DNA of 32,446 bases from a virus. A model generated the notes under the pieces. It did no database searches. It saw nothing but the letters and a program-made list of their open reading frames with translations, and was not told the DNA's origin. Numbering within the stretch: position 1 is the stretch's first letter; each line of letters opens with the position of its first letter. Below are positions 8,965 to 18,130 of the stretch, piece after piece. The DNA lies in the IMG/VR virus record IMGVR_UViG_3300037093_000077, positions 1 to 32,446 of that record. One strand, written 5' to 3'. Made by a program: the position numbers and the translations under genes.

Positions 8965-9213
8965 GTGGCCAGTATAGATACATTGCAAGCATATGAAAAT
9001 TTAGTTGCTTCTGGGATTCCAGAACAACAAGCAAAGGCGCAAGTTCATTTATTAAATGGATCGCTGAGCGATTTAGCAACTAAAGATGACTTAAAGATGC
9101 TAGAAAAAGATTTAAAATACTTTTTTATAAATTCTTTTGTGGGATTTATATATGCCCCAGTTATTGTGGGAATTATAATTGCTTTAATCTTAAAATGGTT
9201 AGGAAAGTTTTAA
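8965..9213 (+). CDS. Bdr-like coiled-coil membrane protein, copy B
   Basis: This is an 82-residue member of the same family, with N-terminal motif ASIDTLQAYENLVASGIPEQ then QAKAQV, followed by LATKDDLKMLEKDLK and a long hydrophobic C-terminus (about residues 52-78). I place the start at GTG 8965, because the other copies begin M-A-x-I-D-T-L-Q and because GGGGGAT lies six bases upstream, as in the other family members. An upstream in-frame start at 8950 would put the ribosome-binding site inside the gene. The part MLEKDLKxFFxxS is shared with copy E, whereas the N-terminus is only loosely shared, which indicates domain mosaicism. It is probably an inner-membrane protein. Function unknown. Confidence 0.75.
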   Translation: MASIDTLQAYENLVASGIPEQQAKAQVHLLNGSLSDLATKDDLKMLEKDLKYFFINSFVGFIYAPVIVGIIIALILKWLGKF

Positions 9214-9234
9214 TAAAAAACAGGAGATGAAAAA

Positions 9235-9306
9235 ATGTGTATAATATATATTATAGGATTAATTTTAAGTGCCCTAGTGGTTGGCTGGGGGTTTACAGAT
9301 GATTAG
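9235..9306 (+). CDS. Membrane micropeptide (23 aa)
   Basis: A 23-codon frame begins at ATG 9235 after a near-perfect ribosome-binding site (CAGGAGAT, about eight bases upstream). It encodes MCIIYIIGLILSALVVGWGF then TDD and a stop. Residues 2-20 form one uninterrupted hydrophobic helix and the C-terminus is acidic. It lies 21 bases after copy B on the same strand and ends just before the convergent ejection gene, so it is likely cotranscribed with copy B. Single-helix peptides of this size include toxins of type I systems and small membrane regulators, but nothing here picks between them. No antisense RNA was identified. Confidence 0.5.
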   Translation: MCIIYIIGLILSALVVGWGFTDD

Positions 9307-9313
9307 AATATTA

Positions 9314-10828
9314 TTATTTATCTTTAAACAACTGATAGCCAAATCCCCCAACACTACCAATTCCAAGCGCACTAGCGCCTCTTTTTAAATATTTTGGCAA
9401 TAGCTGGTTCACCTCGATCTCTGGATATTTATTTCCAAAATGCGCCCTAAAGGTACTATCGCCATGAGCTTTCTTGAGAAAATCCTCTGCCGTTAATGTA
9501 GGAATTCCTATTGATTTTTTTCCTTTAGTTATACCTAAGTAATTTTTAATCAATGGATGATTATATTTAAGCACCTTGTCTGCATAAGTTTTATTTACTT
9601 CCTTAAACATCCCAAGCTCTGAGTGTAAACCAGCTTCTTTTAATGCTTTCGATATGGCGCTTTGAACTTTAATCCTTCCTTTTTTTAGCTTATTTAATTG
9701 GTTTGATACTTTGGTGGTTTGCCGCAATCCTTCTAATCGGCCAATAGCATCATCTAAATCTTTTTTTACATTATGAGCATTCCCAAAACTTTGATCGCCA
9801 GGAGTTATAGATTTTAATTTATTGCCATTTGGTAATATTATTTTTGATTCTTTAACTTTAGGCAACGCTTTTTTAAGCGTTTCTTTTTCAGCAGAATTCA
9901 TAGCACTTAACAAGCCTTTAGATTTTATTTTAGATAAATCTACTTTAACTTTGGCTTTGTCGGCAGCACTTATTACTCGGTCATACACTTCAGTAGCAGC
10001 ATCTTTAGCAGCATCCCTATCGACTTTAGCTATTTTGTCGGCCAATTCTTTAGCACCACCTTTAGGAAAAGCTTTAGGAAGATTTGCTGCCCACTTACCA
10101 AGTTTTAATAGTTGTTTTCCACCATATTGAAGTCCACTAAAAACTCCCCCAGCAATTGCTCCACCTGCGGCTTTTTTCCCTGAATTTTCTAATCTAGATT
10201 CGCCTTCATTAACATAATCTGTTGCCCCCTCAAGACCACCTGTTAATCCACCAGTAACTATATTTTTTGCTAAATTACTATTTAATAGCCATTTTGGAAT
10301 ACCTGCGAGTGCCTTGGTGGGTATGTTTCCTGCTAATGCCCCTACAGGTTTTTTAAGTGCTATAGCCGCTAATATATCTCTATTAACTTTACCTATAAGT
10401 TCTCCTCCATTTGTTATAAGAGGATAGTCTTCTCCAGCTAATTTAAGACTTGATTCTCGTTCCCTTGCTTTTTCTTTAGACCAATCGGATACACCTTGTC
10501 CTAAATAACCGCTTTCTAATAAAGGCTGTAATGCTCCGTGTACTGGTGCTTCGTAAACTGCTCTTTGGCTGGTTAGACCAGCCAATAACGCTTTTACGAA
10601 TGGATTACCAACAGAATCATTATTTGTTTGTGGCATCGGAGCGCTTTCAGGCTTGATATCTTCGCCGATTGATGTCTCGCGATGAGGCTCTTGGGATTCT
10701 AACCCCCTTCTTCTATTCCTTTCTGCTATAGCCTGCTCTTTAGTTACAGATGAATAGCTGCGTGCACCAGACGATAAATTGCGTCTTCTCTCCCTTTCTG
10801 CTATAGCCTGTTCTTTAGTTATGCCCAT
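9314..10828 (-). CDS. DNA ejection (internal virion) protein, gp16-position
   Basis: This is a 504-residue protein. Residues 1-45 contain a tandem repeat of the unit TKEQAIAERxRRRxL (twice, also visible in DNA at about 10700-10820), a basic, helical, possibly DNA- or membrane-active segment. Residues 180-240 are Gly/Ala-rich and weakly hydrophobic (GGLTGGLEGATDYVNEGESR, KKAAGGAIAGGVF), typical of proteins that insert into the host envelope during ejection. The rest is Lys-rich and helical. The order of three consecutive genes after the needle gene matches gp7-gp20-gp16 of P22. The last 25 residues are again Gly-rich. Gene-order homology is the main support, as sequence in these proteins is poorly conserved. 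Confidence 0.6.
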   Translation of the reverse strand: MGITKEQAIAERERRRNLSSGARSYSSVTKEQAIAERNRRRGLESQEPHRETSIGEDIKPESAPMPQTNNDSVGNPFVKALLAGLTSQRAVYEAPVHGALQPLLESGYLGQGVSDWSKEKARERESSLKLAGEDYPLITNGGELIGKVNRDILAAIALKKPVGALAGNIPTKALAGIPKWLLNSNLAKNIVTGGLTGGLEGATDYVNEGESRLENSGKKAAGGAIAGGVFSGLQYGGKQLLKLGKWAANLPKAFPKGGAKELADKIAKVDRDAAKDAATEVYDRVISAADKAKVKVDLSKIKSKGLLSAMNSAEKETLKKALPKVKESKIILPNGNKLKSITPGDQSFGNAHNVKKDLDDAIGRLEGLRQTTKVSNQLNKLKKGRIKVQSAISKALKEAGLHSELGMFKEVNKTYADKVLKYNHPLIKNYLGITKGKKSIGIPTLTAEDFLKKAHGDSTFRAHFGNKYPEIEVNQLLPKYLKRGASALGIGSVGGFGYQLFKDK

Positions 10829-10839
10829 TTAATTACTCC

Positions 10840-11784
10840 CTATTTATCAGGACCATCTGCTATGGCGTCTATTTCTGCATCGGACATGGAAGATAGCTCT
10901 TTCTCATTACTACTATTGCTTTCTGGCCTAAAGTCATCGTAATCGTCATATACTGGAAAACGATAATCTAATCCTTCCTTAGTCTTTTTCTTCCATGCAT
11001 CGGCATAGGCGTTTTCTTCTAATAGTGAGTCAATAATCATTTGATTAGTTGCGTCAGTATTTAAAGGATTAACTTTTGCTGATTGCATAATTTTAGCTAA
11101 AAAGTCAGTTACACCTCTTTTTCCTACAGCGCCACCGCCTAATGAATTCATATACCTAAGTAGAGCGCTGTTACCTAATTTTTGTGCCTTATTAAGGGCA
11201 TCAAGACCTTTTTTATCTCCGTTAAACTTCCGCCATACTTGAGAGATAATCCCTGGCTCTTTTTGCAAAAGTATATTATTGAATGCCTCACTCATATTAG
11301 GATGCTCTTTCATTAACTTTTTAAACTCTTTTAATTCTTTGCCCATTTGCATGAGGTTTTCGGCTTTAACAAGATTATCTTTCATACGTTTTGTCGTATC
11401 ATGCTGCTCAGCTTTAGGCAGCTTATCCAAAGATCCAGGAATATATTTTCCGTATTTTGATGCATCCGTAAGTTTATTGTTTTCAGCAGCAGCTTGACTG
11501 TTTGCATGATTTGCGTGCGCCTGATTTAACCCAATCTTAGATTCAATCTCCCTATTATAATTTTCAGCCTGGTTTTGTCGTAACATAGCAGTAAACTTTT
11601 CCATATCAGGAGCATATTGAGCCTTAGCGCCTTGGATAGAATTTTGGTGACGCGTACCCTCATTCTCTAAACCACGTCTTTCGCCAGCATGTTGAGCTTC
11701 ACGCATTTTTAATAAGCCAGAGAACATATCATCTTTAAAATCGATAGGATCAATGGCAGCAAAATTAATAGGTGTAATAGGCAT
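10840..11784 (-). CDS. DNA ejection (internal virion) protein, gp20-position
   Basis: The 314-residue product is highly charged and predicted almost wholly helical. Residues 25-115 are rich in Glu, Arg, Gln and Asn (LLKMREAQHAGERRGLENEG), consistent with a long coiled coil. Residues 205-245 contain a Gly-rich turn (SLGGGAVGKRGV) and the C-terminus is acidic (YDDYDDFRPES, then a serine-rich acidic tail). It has no signal peptide. It is the middle of three genes between the tail needle and spike genes, spaced by 2 and 11 bases from its neighbours. Its place in the order and its helical character fit an ejection protein carried in the capsid. The individual P22 equivalent is not certain. Confidence 0.55.
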   Translation of the reverse strand: MPITPINFAAIDPIDFKDDMFSGLLKMREAQHAGERRGLENEGTRHQNSIQGAKAQYAPDMEKFTAMLRQNQAENYNREIESKIGLNQAHANHANSQAAAENNKLTDASKYGKYIPGSLDKLPKAEQHDTTKRMKDNLVKAENLMQMGKELKEFKKLMKEHPNMSEAFNNILLQKEPGIISQVWRKFNGDKKGLDALNKAQKLGNSALLRYMNSLGGGAVGKRGVTDFLAKIMQSAKVNPLNTDATNQMIIDSLLEENAYADAWKKKTKEGLDYRFPVYDDYDDFRPESNSSNEKELSSMSDAEIDAIADGPDK

Positions 11785-11786
11785 AA

Positions 11787-12632
11787 TTATCCTCCAAAAA
11801 GTGCGCCAAGAGAGCTAAACATGTCAGTAAGTCTACCGTTAGCAGCATCAAGGCCGCCTTGGTTTTTCGAACTTAGTAAATCACCAAATAAACCCATCCT
11901 GCTGTTTCTTTTATTAGCTTGATCTAACCTTCTTTGACGTTCACCCTCAAATCTAAATCCTGCTTGTTGTCCTAAATTAGTTCCCAATATACTTGCTAAA
12001 TCATGTGCAGCATCGCCGCCTCTTCCGGCCTCCCCTGCTAATACTCTTTCGCGCCCAGCCAATCTTCTTTCTTCACCTTCTAAGCCAGACTTTTGAATAT
12101 TCAAAACATTGGATAAATACTCTGCCATATCAGAGCCAAGTAAATCTTTAATTGTTTCAGCTTGGTTTGCTTGATCATACTGGGTTCCAGAAAAACCACC
12201 AGATGCCGCACTATTTCTAGTAGCCCCTAGCATTTGATTTTGTTTGTAATTGTAACCCCTAGATGGCTCGTAATCTTTCATTAAGTTATTCATAAAAGCT
12301 GTAGGATCACGTCCCATTTGGCTATATTCTGCTGGAAATTGAGTTGGGTTAGTAGTAGAGGTATTACTATATTGATCTAAAAGACTGTTATAAGCTTTTC
12401 TTCCTTCTTCGGTGTAGGGGTTTAAATAGCTTCTAGCCATACCTGGAATTTGGTTTAAATATTCCATGCCAGCCCCATAATTGCCACCACCGCCTCCTCC
12501 GCTACCACCAAAGCCGCTCATAGCGCCCATTAAGCCACCAATCGGACCACCTGTCAGGTAACCCATGCCAGCTCCCATAAGAGGCTTAGTTACGCCTTTA
12601 AACATCTTTCCTACGCTTTTAAAAAATCCCAT
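11787..12632 (-). CDS. DNA transfer/ejection protein, gp7-position
   Basis: The 281-residue protein begins with an amphipathic Gly-rich stretch (residues 15-50, KPLMGAGMGYLTGGPIGGLM then a Gly/Ser run) followed by LNPYTEEGRKAYNSLLDQYS, a segment seen in short-tailed phage DNA-transfer proteins. The remainder is helical with many Gln/Arg and ends MFSSLGALFGG. The order after the needle-related genes supports assignment to the ejection set (gp7/gp20/gp16 in P22), which leave the virion with DNA and help it cross the cell envelope. Start at ATG 12632 is supported by AAGGAGC upstream. Confidence 0.65.
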   Translation of the reverse strand: MGFFKSVGKMFKGVTKPLMGAGMGYLTGGPIGGLMGAMSGFGGSGGGGGGNYGAGMEYLNQIPGMARSYLNPYTEEGRKAYNSLLDQYSNTSTTNPTQFPAEYSQMGRDPTAFMNNLMKDYEPSRGYNYKQNQMLGATRNSAASGGFSGTQYDQANQAETIKDLLGSDMAEYLSNVLNIQKSGLEGEERRLAGRERVLAGEAGRGGDAAHDLASILGTNLGQQAGFRFEGERQRRLDQANKRNSRMGLFGDLLSSKNQGGLDAANGRLTDMFSSLGALFGG

Positions 12633-12644
12633 TATCTATGCTCC

Positions 12645-12893
12645 TTATGGATATGAAGTAGTTGTAAATTTTACTAAACTACCGTTAACTTTTCCAACAA
12701 ATATAGGCGGCGTACTGTCGGTTACATACCAAAGCGTACCATCTGGCATCTGTGATGATATTATAGCTAAGTTTGCCATCGTTATCTCTGGTACAACCCA
12801 ACCATTGTTACTTAAATTATCCCTTAAAGTTTGATTTAATTCTTGGTTATAATTTTCTTGATTGTCATTTTGTATGTATGTTGGTAAGTCCAT
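12645..12893 (-). CDS. Small conserved virion-type protein downstream of the needle gene
   Basis: The 82-residue protein starts MDLPTYIQNDNQENYNQELN, followed by QTLRDNLSNNGWVVPEIT, and ends PPIFVGKVNGSLVKFTTTSY. This pattern is a recurring small protein next to gp10-like genes in P22-like phages. The C-terminal DGTLWYVTD...VGKVNG unit resembles short beta motifs seen in tail fibre trimers. Its ATG overlaps the stop codon of the preceding gene (TAATG), so translation is coupled. It is probably a needle- or fibre-associated component. A function has not been assigned. Confidence 0.6.
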   Translation of the reverse strand: MDLPTYIQNDNQENYNQELNQTLRDNLSNNGWVVPEITMANLAIISSQMPDGTLWYVTDSTPPIFVGKVNGSLVKFTTTSYP

Positions 12894-14512
12894 TAATACA
12901 ACTCCACCATTCCGTTATTAGCTACAAAACGGCTTAATCCCCAAAATCTTAATTTTAAAGTTAAACTATTACATGCTCCTAAATTTTCCCAGTTAAGAAT
13001 GTTCTGACGTATTCCTATAGGGTTTAAATTTCTAGAGACGGTATTGCTCCAGGATACACCGCTGTCTCTTGAGACCGTTAAATCAACCCTAGGTTGATAT
13101 GGGATCGTAAGTGATGCTATATCACTAGAATCCTCATCTGCCATTTGTTGTCCAGCCTCAGTGTATATAGTATCGTCAGGTGGAGTAAATAAATCCTCAG
13201 TTATTAGTAAATCCTGTCCAGGGCTATTTATTGATAATCCTGTAACATTTTTATCGTTGCCTTGTTCAATTGTAAACACAAAACTGTTTGGCCTGAATTG
13301 ACTACTATCATCTTCCCTAATAGTATCACAAATTCTAATCCTTTGGATCTCATATATTTGAGTTGGATCTGAAATCATAGTCGGTAAATTTTCATTATAT
13401 GTAGTTAAATCCGTTGATGATAAATAAATAGCAGCATTATTTAATGAAACAAAATAAGTGTTGCCATTAAAGTAGGCATAATTTTTAGCTGGATGATAAT
13501 CTAATGCGTAATCACTAAGATTAAAAAACATTTCTGTATTAAAATCATAAAGAATGGTTAAATTATCAGCTGGATTATAAAATGTTAATTGATAAAATAA
13601 ATGACCATCTTGTCTATAAAACATGGCCGTTGATTCAGCTACATATTTAATGTGGGATAATTGGTGATCAATACCATCTGTTGATATTGGCTTAAATCCT
13701 TGTCCAGTATACACCATAATAGTTGGTGCATTATTTTCATTAATAGCGAGCCACGCTACATATCTATCTGAGGTTGCAATGGTTGAAATCGAGGCACAAC
13801 CATAATCAATGTTTATGGTGTTATTACGTCTATAATTTTGAAGGCCGCCAATTTGTGTCCATATCTCACAAACTGATGTACCCATAACTAAAACGTTAGC
13901 GCCTTGCCCTGGCAGCCTTACTATAGCTAATGCATAATCAGGTTTAGTTTGTAAGGCAAATTGTCCAGGAGTTGCTTGTATTATTGTGGTTGGTGTACTG
14001 TATTTATAAGCATACCAAGCTGAGCCATTACTAGTTCTGTCAGCATTTCCAAAAAGGAAATAGGTATTATGATACTCTACATAATTTGGGATAAGGTTAC
14101 CTAATCCAGTTTGAACCGTTAAACTGGTGCCTGGCAGGGAATAATTATAGATGTAAGCATTTAACCCATCTACAATACAAATCTGTGAGTTTAAATTTTC
14201 ATCTATATATACAACACCTCTTTCAGTTCCCAACATTCCTACAAAAGTAGGTACAAGGTGCTCGTTTAATGAATAAACAAAACTGTCTACTACTATGATC
14301 AAAATGTTACCACGAATACTAGTAAAAATAGCACGGCCTAATCCATCCGGAAGTAATTCATAAACTTTTTGATACCCAGCGGTGTTAACTAGCCATTCGT
14401 CAGAAACAAACATGTTGTATGTTTTTTCACTTGAGATTTTCTTATATCTACCGAAGGTTGAACCTCCCACTACATTTACGGGCTCTTGTTTGGCGTTGGG
14501 TGTTTGTCTCAT
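12893..14512 (-). CDS. Packaged DNA stabilisation / tail hub protein, P22 gp10-like
   Basis: The 539-residue protein has the hallmarks of gp10-type proteins. The N-terminus has KQEPVNVVGGSTFGRYKKIS followed by SEKTYNMFVSDEWLVNTAGY. Repeating beta-propeller-like strands run from residue 60 to 400 (VMGTSVCEIWTQIG, GCASISTIATSDRYVAWLAI, FYNPADNLTILYDFNTEMF). A C-terminal region has VDLTVSRDSGVSWS...RFWGLSRF. In P22, gp10 binds below gp4 and plugs the tail to hold packaged DNA. The gene lies directly downstream of the gp4-like gene, as expected. I am confident in the family from length, motif layout and order. Confidence 0.75.
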   Translation of the reverse strand: MRQTPNAKQEPVNVVGGSTFGRYKKISSEKTYNMFVSDEWLVNTAGYQKVYELLPDGLGRAIFTSIRGNILIIVVDSFVYSLNEHLVPTFVGMLGTERGVVYIDENLNSQICIVDGLNAYIYNYSLPGTSLTVQTGLGNLIPNYVEYHNTYFLFGNADRTSNGSAWYAYKYSTPTTIIQATPGQFALQTKPDYALAIVRLPGQGANVLVMGTSVCEIWTQIGGLQNYRRNNTINIDYGCASISTIATSDRYVAWLAINENNAPTIMVYTGQGFKPISTDGIDHQLSHIKYVAESTAMFYRQDGHLFYQLTFYNPADNLTILYDFNTEMFFNLSDYALDYHPAKNYAYFNGNTYFVSLNNAAIYLSSTDLTTYNENLPTMISDPTQIYEIQRIRICDTIREDDSSQFRPNSFVFTIEQGNDKNVTGLSINSPGQDLLITEDLFTPPDDTIYTEAGQQMADEDSSDIASLTIPYQPRVDLTVSRDSGVSWSNTVSRNLNPIGIRQNILNWENLGACNSLTLKLRFWGLSRFVANNGMVELY

Positions 14513-14530
14513 TTATGGAGTATCCCTTAA

Positions 14531-15247
14531 TTAATTGGTAGTCCAGCCCTTTCCAAGATTTACTTGCGCGTAATTGATCGAGTTGCCCGAATTAAAAGTA
14601 GAAGTTTTATTAATCCTTAAATCCATTGGGCTTGAACGCTTGGAGATCATTTGTTGATATTGTAGTAGTTGTTTAGTTAATGATGGGGAAGGTGCGAAAT
14701 TGTATGCTGTACACAATCTGTCGGCTAAACGGTATTGTAAATAATTAATATAATACTGATCAAGTATTAACGATAAGTCTTGATTAATAGTTACTGTTTG
14801 CAATCTAAAGCGCCCTGTTAATTGCATTGGGTAAGCAGTGTCCGGAAAGAAATAGATAAATAAATTACAGCCACCTAAACAACGCTCGCAATGCCAATTA
14901 TAAGGCAATGATTCAACATTTTCTGCGCGTGCTGCACCAAAATACAAATCTTGAGATTCTTTTCTCATTTGATACCGAATGGTATTAATAAAGAATGTTA
15001 AAGTTTCAGGATCAGATAGGTTTGGAATAAAATACATTTCTTGGCCAGGTACTGCATTAAAGTCATATGATGTCGTAAAATAAGGGATCATATCTTCTTC
15101 AATTGCAGTATCAGACAAGATTTCGTTTAGTTTTAAAAAGCCTGTTTGCTCCTGGTCTCCTGCCACTTGCTGAAAATTTCTTGAGACGATCCCTGAGGTA
15201 TAAAACGCCTCGCTAATCAGCAGTGTGACAGGGTAAGCCATGGACAA
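14531..15247 (-). CDS. Head completion / tail accessory factor, P22 gp4-like
   Basis: The 238-residue protein contains LISEAFYTSGIVSRNFQQVA, QTGFLKLNEILSD, GQEMYFIPNL and the C-terminal LQYRLADRLCTAYNFAPSPS segment. These elements are typical of the phage stabilisation protein that binds the portal ring as the first tail factor. The length is in the usual range for such proteins, though P22 gp4 itself is shorter. It immediately precedes the gp10-like gene. No lysozyme-type catalytic motif was recognised, so the peptidoglycan hydrolase activity reported for P22 gp4 should not be assumed. Start ATG 15247 follows a good AAGGAG site. Confidence 0.7.
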   Translation of the reverse strand: MSMAYPVTLLISEAFYTSGIVSRNFQQVAGDQEQTGFLKLNEILSDTAIEEDMIPYFTTSYDFNAVPGQEMYFIPNLSDPETLTFFINTIRYQMRKESQDLYFGAARAENVESLPYNWHCERCLGGCNLFIYFFPDTAYPMQLTGRFRLQTVTINQDLSLILDQYYINYLQYRLADRLCTAYNFAPSPSLTKQLLQYQQMISKRSSPMDLRINKTSTFNSGNSINYAQVNLGKGWTTN

Positions 15248-15254
15248 GTGCTCC

Positions 15255-15995
15255 TTATAATTGATCTACATAGCCAAATACAGAAACTGCTATCGCAGCA
15301 GAACCATTTGAAACTAAGTAATCAACACCAGTTGTGCTTGTTATAGTTGTACAAGGACAAACTAAAGATGTACTAGTAACGGTACTAGCAGGTGAGGACA
15401 TATTAACCTGGCCAGCCGCTGAACTTGAGCCACTAGCTTTAAAAGCAGCAGTACGAGTTGCGCCAGCGTCAGCTGTTAAAACTGCCTCTAGTATTACAGA
15501 ACTTGCAGTGCTTGGTACCATTGCTGAAACGTTAACTAAAGCAAAAGTAGTAGATGCACCAGCTGTTACAGCAGTTGCAACGGCAGCCGCATACCACATA
15601 GTGCGACCAGCTTGGCTAAAGTCTAGAATTGCAGCAGCGCCGCTTGTTAGAACAGCTCCAATACGGCGGAACATATCATAACCAGCAGGTAATGTTGGAG
15701 CGCTAAAGCTAGTTGATAAAAGGCCAGCCGTAGCGTTAAATCCAGTAGAATCGCCGATTACATAAACCGCATATAAAGTGCTATTGGCTAATGCGCCAAC
15801 GTCTAATCCGTTAGCTCCGTTAGCAGATGCCACAATAGTTGCAGCGCTTGATAACACAATGTCGTTAACATTGGTTGAATCACGAAACTGTCCGGAGGCA
15901 ATTGTAATACTAGTGCCGCTTACAAATGAAAGCGCACCACCTTGGACATAAAGGTTACCAAGGTTAACCATAGGGTAGTTAGGTTGTATTGTCAT
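15255..15995 (-). CDS. Conserved capsid-adjacent structural protein (YDMFRRIG family)
   Basis: This 246-residue Ala/Ser/Thr-rich protein contains ASGQFRDSTNVNDIVLS, GLDVGALANSTLYAVYVIGD, and APTLPAGYDMFRRIGAVLT. These three blocks recur together in a phage protein found next to coat genes. The composition suggests an all-beta decoration or head-fibre protein. It lies between the major coat gene and the gp4-like gene. There are two cysteines (VCPC near residue 212). Similar proteins are known only as hypothetical or virion-associated. A decoration role is inferred. Confidence 0.65.
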   Translation of the reverse strand: MTIQPNYPMVNLGNLYVQGGALSFVSGTSITIASGQFRDSTNVNDIVLSSAATIVASANGANGLDVGALANSTLYAVYVIGDSTGFNATAGLLSTSFSAPTLPAGYDMFRRIGAVLTSGAAAILDFSQAGRTMWYAAAVATAVTAGASTTFALVNVSAMVPSTASSVILEAVLTADAGATRTAAFKASGSSSAAGQVNMSSPASTVTSTSLVCPCTTITSTTGVDYLVSNGSAAIAVSVFGYVDQL

Positions 15996-16049
15996 AACAT
16001 TCTTCCTTTTAAATAAGGGGCATGGCTGCCCCTATTGTTAATCATCAGG

Positions 16050-17297
16050 TTATAGAGGAAATACCAAAGCCATCGAATATTCTGGTACTAGCGTACTTCC
16101 CCATATTGCATCATGGATCATCCCCATCTGATTTTGTCCAAATAGATTTCCGTAATACATACGCATTGATACACCTGTTTCTGGATCGTTTTCGTTTCCT
16201 GTAGGGAACGGTACTTGATCAGGCAATCTTGGCATTGCTAAGAACAATGGATCGCCAGCTGTTATCAGCCCAGACCTGTGACTTGGTAATACAGAAACCT
16301 GCATACCAGGTAATATTTGGGTATTTAAGTTTTGAGCATTAGTTTGAGATGCTTGTAATGCTGGGAAGATATTAACAGTTACTTGCGATCCATTGGTGGA
16401 TGCAGCAGCTGCGGTAGCTTGGAATTGAACTGGGTTAGCGGATACTTTATGCCCAATAAAAGTTCTGTAACGTAAGTTGGTATATCCAGCTACGCCATCG
16501 TTAAATTGGAATTTATCGTATTGAGCAACAGAGTTAGCATCATTTGCAGCATGAGTACCACTAAAGGTAATAGCTGTTACAGCGCCGTTAGCATCTAACG
16601 TAGTAGAAACTACAGTTAAAGTGCTTCCTTGTTGTCCTTCAGTTCCTGCTATATGAATTGGCAATAAGTTAGATTGGTACCAATCGCAATTAGAGAACTC
16701 CCCTAATTCCCAACTGTTCGCAATCTTGTTATTACGATCCATTGCAAATTGGCTTAATCCAGTACCAACGATGTTAGGTACAACGGTGTCACCAATATAT
16801 GCTTTGGCGCGGCCATTAGCTGAACCATAGTTACGGTATAATGCTAATGCATTAGCTAATTGGGTATAGCTGTTAATTGGGTTAACGCCATCACCAAAGA
16901 ATCTATAAGTATTAGTTACACAATTTTGTGCAACGTTAGCTTCGATTTGTGCGCCAATTTCTTGAACAGCAGCTTTACCGAAACGTCCCATGTATTCCTC
17001 AACATTGAATATAAATTGTTGAGATGTAAATGTATAGCTAGTTGAAACTGATTGATCGCAAACCAAAGTTTGTATTCTTTGATCGGCTGGTTGAAAAGTT
17101 GCAACTAAAGAGTTAGTAGTAGTCATTCTAGGAGGTAAATCAAAGCCTACTGAATCCCCTAAGTTTCCGACCAATTTTTCAAAGTTCTTAAACTTGGTGT
17201 TTGCAGTAGATATAAAACAATTTAAGTTTTGTAGAAAGGCAAGTGAAGACATTTGGTATGTTTGCACTTGTTGTAAAATATTTGTTGGTCCTGCCAT
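16050..17297 (-). CDS. Major capsid protein, P22 gp5-like
   Basis: The 415-residue protein matches the length (about 430) and layout of the P22-type coat. An N-terminal helical arm (TNILQQVQTYQMSSLAFLQN) leads into the HK97-fold core: GDSVGFDLPPRMTT, DQSVSTSYTFTSQQFIFNVE then EYMGRFG, NSYTQLANALALYRNYGSAN. An inserted beta domain (about residues 225-330) contains FSGTHAANDANSVAQYDKFQ. The end (GVSMRMYYGNLFGQNQMGMI then HDAIWGSTLVPEYSM) is characteristic. It lies downstream of the scaffold gene, the usual order. Start ATG 17297 is preceded by AGGGAAA. Role: shell subunit, the most abundant virion protein. Confidence 0.85.
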   Translation of the reverse strand: MAGPTNILQQVQTYQMSSLAFLQNLNCFISTANTKFKNFEKLVGNLGDSVGFDLPPRMTTTNSLVATFQPADQRIQTLVCDQSVSTSYTFTSQQFIFNVEEYMGRFGKAAVQEIGAQIEANVAQNCVTNTYRFFGDGVNPINSYTQLANALALYRNYGSANGRAKAYIGDTVVPNIVGTGLSQFAMDRNNKIANSWELGEFSNCDWYQSNLLPIHIAGTEGQQGSTLTVVSTTLDANGAVTAITFSGTHAANDANSVAQYDKFQFNDGVAGYTNLRYRTFIGHKVSANPVQFQATAAAASTNGSQVTVNIFPALQASQTNAQNLNTQILPGMQVSVLPSHRSGLITAGDPLFLAMPRLPDQVPFPTGNENDPETGVSMRMYYGNLFGQNQMGMIHDAIWGSTLVPEYSMALVFPL

Positions 17298-17368
17298 GTT
17301 AAATTTTCCCTTTATCTAGCGTTAATCTAGGTAGGGATATGGCAATGTAGTTAGAGGTTAACGATCCT

Positions 17369-18130
17369 TTAGCCTTTCAACCAAGGGGCGTTCTTAAAAT
17401 CCTTCAACGTCATCTTGCCGCTATCCATACCGACCGAAGAAGATTTAAGTTTTGATAAAGGAGGAGGGGCACTAACATTGTTGGTTTTTGCTTCTAGATT
17501 ATTGGCTATCGATTTCGATAACCTTTCTAGCTGTTTTGTCGCTAATTTAGGCGAGGTCTTAGCTAGTCCATCTATCTCTAACAGCTTTGATGGGTTATTA
17601 GCCAGCTCATACATAATCTCTGGCGTATTCTCCATTTGCGCTGCAAGCATTACCGCATTGGGAAATTTATCAGGTTCAAAATCACCCATGACTTCGTTAA
17701 AGTCTTCAAATAACTGAGAGCCTTTACCCATTTTAAGGTAGTACTGATCAGCAATTGTCTTTAACTCATCTTCCTGAGTTTTTCTTTCAACCTCATCACG
17801 ATGCTTTTGTAAATCCTGCATGAACTGTTCGTATACTTGCTGCTTAATAGCAGTAGCATCTATTTCGCCTTTTGACGCTGGTTTCCCAGCAGCCTCAGCA
17901 CGAACCTTTTCAAGTTCAGCTTGATATTCCGCTTGCGCCTGTTGACGCGCGCGTTCAGCAGCATGAGCCTTTTCCCGTTTAACAATGTCATTCACCTGGC
18001 TAGTAGTCAGTGTCTTTTCAGTGCCACTGTCACTAACTGGCGCTTCGATCCCTGAAGCTTCTATATCATCCATAAACCCACTATTTCCCCGTGACGGTAA
18101 AATAACCTCATGCGCTGAGTTCGCGACCAT
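17369..18130 (-). CDS. Capsid scaffolding protein
   Basis: The 253-residue protein is charged, Gln/Ala/Glu/Lys-rich and predicted helical, with a long coiled coil at about residues 45-130 (HAAERARQQAQAEYQAELEK). A second helical block carries PNAVMLAAQMENTPEIMYEL, and a Pro/Ser linker (SAPPPLSKLKSSSVGMDSGK) leads to a conserved end, DFKNAPWLKG. Known P22-like scaffolds show this order of helical body, PPPLS linker and a short basic tail that binds coat. It lies directly upstream of the coat gene with a 71-base gap. It acts in the prohead and is released before or during packaging. Confidence 0.75.
   Translation of the reverse strand: MVANSAHEVILPSRGNSGFMDDIEASGIEAPVSDSGTEKTLTTSQVNDIVKREKAHAAERARQQAQAEYQAELEKVRAEAAGKPASKGEIDATAIKQQVYEQFMQDLQKHRDEVERKTQEDELKTIADQYYLKMGKGSQLFEDFNEVMGDFEPDKFPNAVMLAAQMENTPEIMYELANNPSKLLEIDGLAKTSPKLATKQLERLSKSIANNLEAKTNNVSAPPPLSKLKSSSVGMDSGKMTLKDFKNAPWLKG

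Noticed and set aside
8828-9079. Minus-strand 83-residue frame over Bdr-like copies A and B
   Set aside because: It is antisense to two genes with clear family features and has no ribosome-binding site.
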